From Thalassolituus sp. UBA1087 (GTDB lineage Bacteria > Pseudomonadota > Gammaproteobacteria > Pseudomonadales > Oceanobacteraceae), in contig DCCG01000023.1 of assembly GCA_002314145.1 (NCBI GenBank), forward strand, positions 1 to 32,578: a stretch of 32,578 nt of DNA, in the 5' to 3' direction. Below the pieces are notes generated by a model. The model did not search any database. It saw only the letters and a program-made list of their open reading frames with translations, and was not told the origin of the DNA. Shown here one piece after another: positions 32,466 to 32,578 of the stretch. Made by a program: the position numbers and the translations under genes. How positions within the stretch are numbered: the stretch's first letter is position 1; each line of letters starts with the position of its first letter.

Positions 32466-32578
32466 CACAAATTTTTATTTAAACTTTTGCGAGAAACTTC
32501 AGGTCCCTTGTCCTCATAGAGGGGCCTTGCCCCTCTCGCCGGACCGGCTATCTCCCCGCTTCGCGCTTTCTGGCTCGT
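32466..32578 (+). repeat. Extragenic repeat, copy 2 (truncated by window end)
   Basis: A second copy of the element, with AGAGGGGC-ctt-GCCCCTCT as its hairpin and the tail CCCCGCTTCGCGCTTTCTG still running when the window ends. It differs from copy 1 at scattered positions. It may be a REP-like or MITE-like family in this genome. Confidence 0.65.

Overview
The window looks like a chromosomal segment of a marine-type gammaproteobacterium. Proteins resemble Oceanospirillales/Pseudomonas-like families, base composition is moderate, and spacing is tight with overlapping start/stop codons. The genus cannot be fixed from sequence alone. No tRNA, rRNA, CRISPR array, phage gene or transposase was seen. 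Region 1 (1-7218) is a lactate oxidation locus. A GntR/FCD regulator of the LldR/PdhR type is divergent from lutA-lutB-lutC and a large FAD/Fe-S D-lactate dehydrogenase. Two near-consensus LldR/PdhR operators lie in the divergent promoter region. A YfeX-type DyP peroxidase follows as its own unit.

Region 2 (8309-23209) is a divergent nitrogen-scavenging island built around guanidine. On the minus strand a guanidine-I (ykkC) riboswitch heads the operon for the two DUF1989 proteins (carboxyguanidine deiminase, CgdA/CgdB), a biotin-dependent carboxylase annotated as urea carboxylase but here most likely a guanidine carboxylase, allophanate hydrolase, and a periplasmic binding protein. A second riboswitch, a guanidine-II (mini-ykkC) pair of ACGA-loop hairpins, lies inside the operon directly before the carboxylase. 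On the plus strand a NitT/TauT-type ABC transporter, a creatininase-fold hydrolase, a GlnT-like glutamine synthetase and a NikR-like repressor form the partner operon. Both divergent operons have candidate sigma-54 promoters. The expected flow is guanidine uptake, carboxylation to carboxyguanidine, deimination to allophanate, hydrolysis to CO2 and ammonia, then capture of the ammonia by glutamine/glutamate metabolism.

Region 3 (23250-25631) holds an AraC regulator divergent from an SLC13-type permease. Region 4 (25686-27764) is the most novel part. A two-gene operon encodes a 2-oxoglutarate/Fe(II) oxygenase and a protein I cannot assign. It is preceded by another guanidine-II-like riboswitch with ACGA and ACGG loops and an extra linker hairpin. 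This suggests a guanidine-responsive oxygenase system that the known guanidine pathway does not explain. Region 5 (27952-32123) carries a family-3 solute-binding protein, a flavodoxin-fold NAD(P)H oxidoreductase, an isochorismatase-like hydrolase and a chemoreceptor. The last 450 bases are non-coding and contain two copies of a roughly 100-base extragenic repeat, the second cut off by the window end.

The NikR-like protein has lost all four nickel ligands. A dyad with exactly the E. coli NikR operator geometry (GTATTA-N16-TAATAC) sits at the start of its own operon. Together these suggest a NikR paralogue repurposed for nitrogen or guanidino-compound control.
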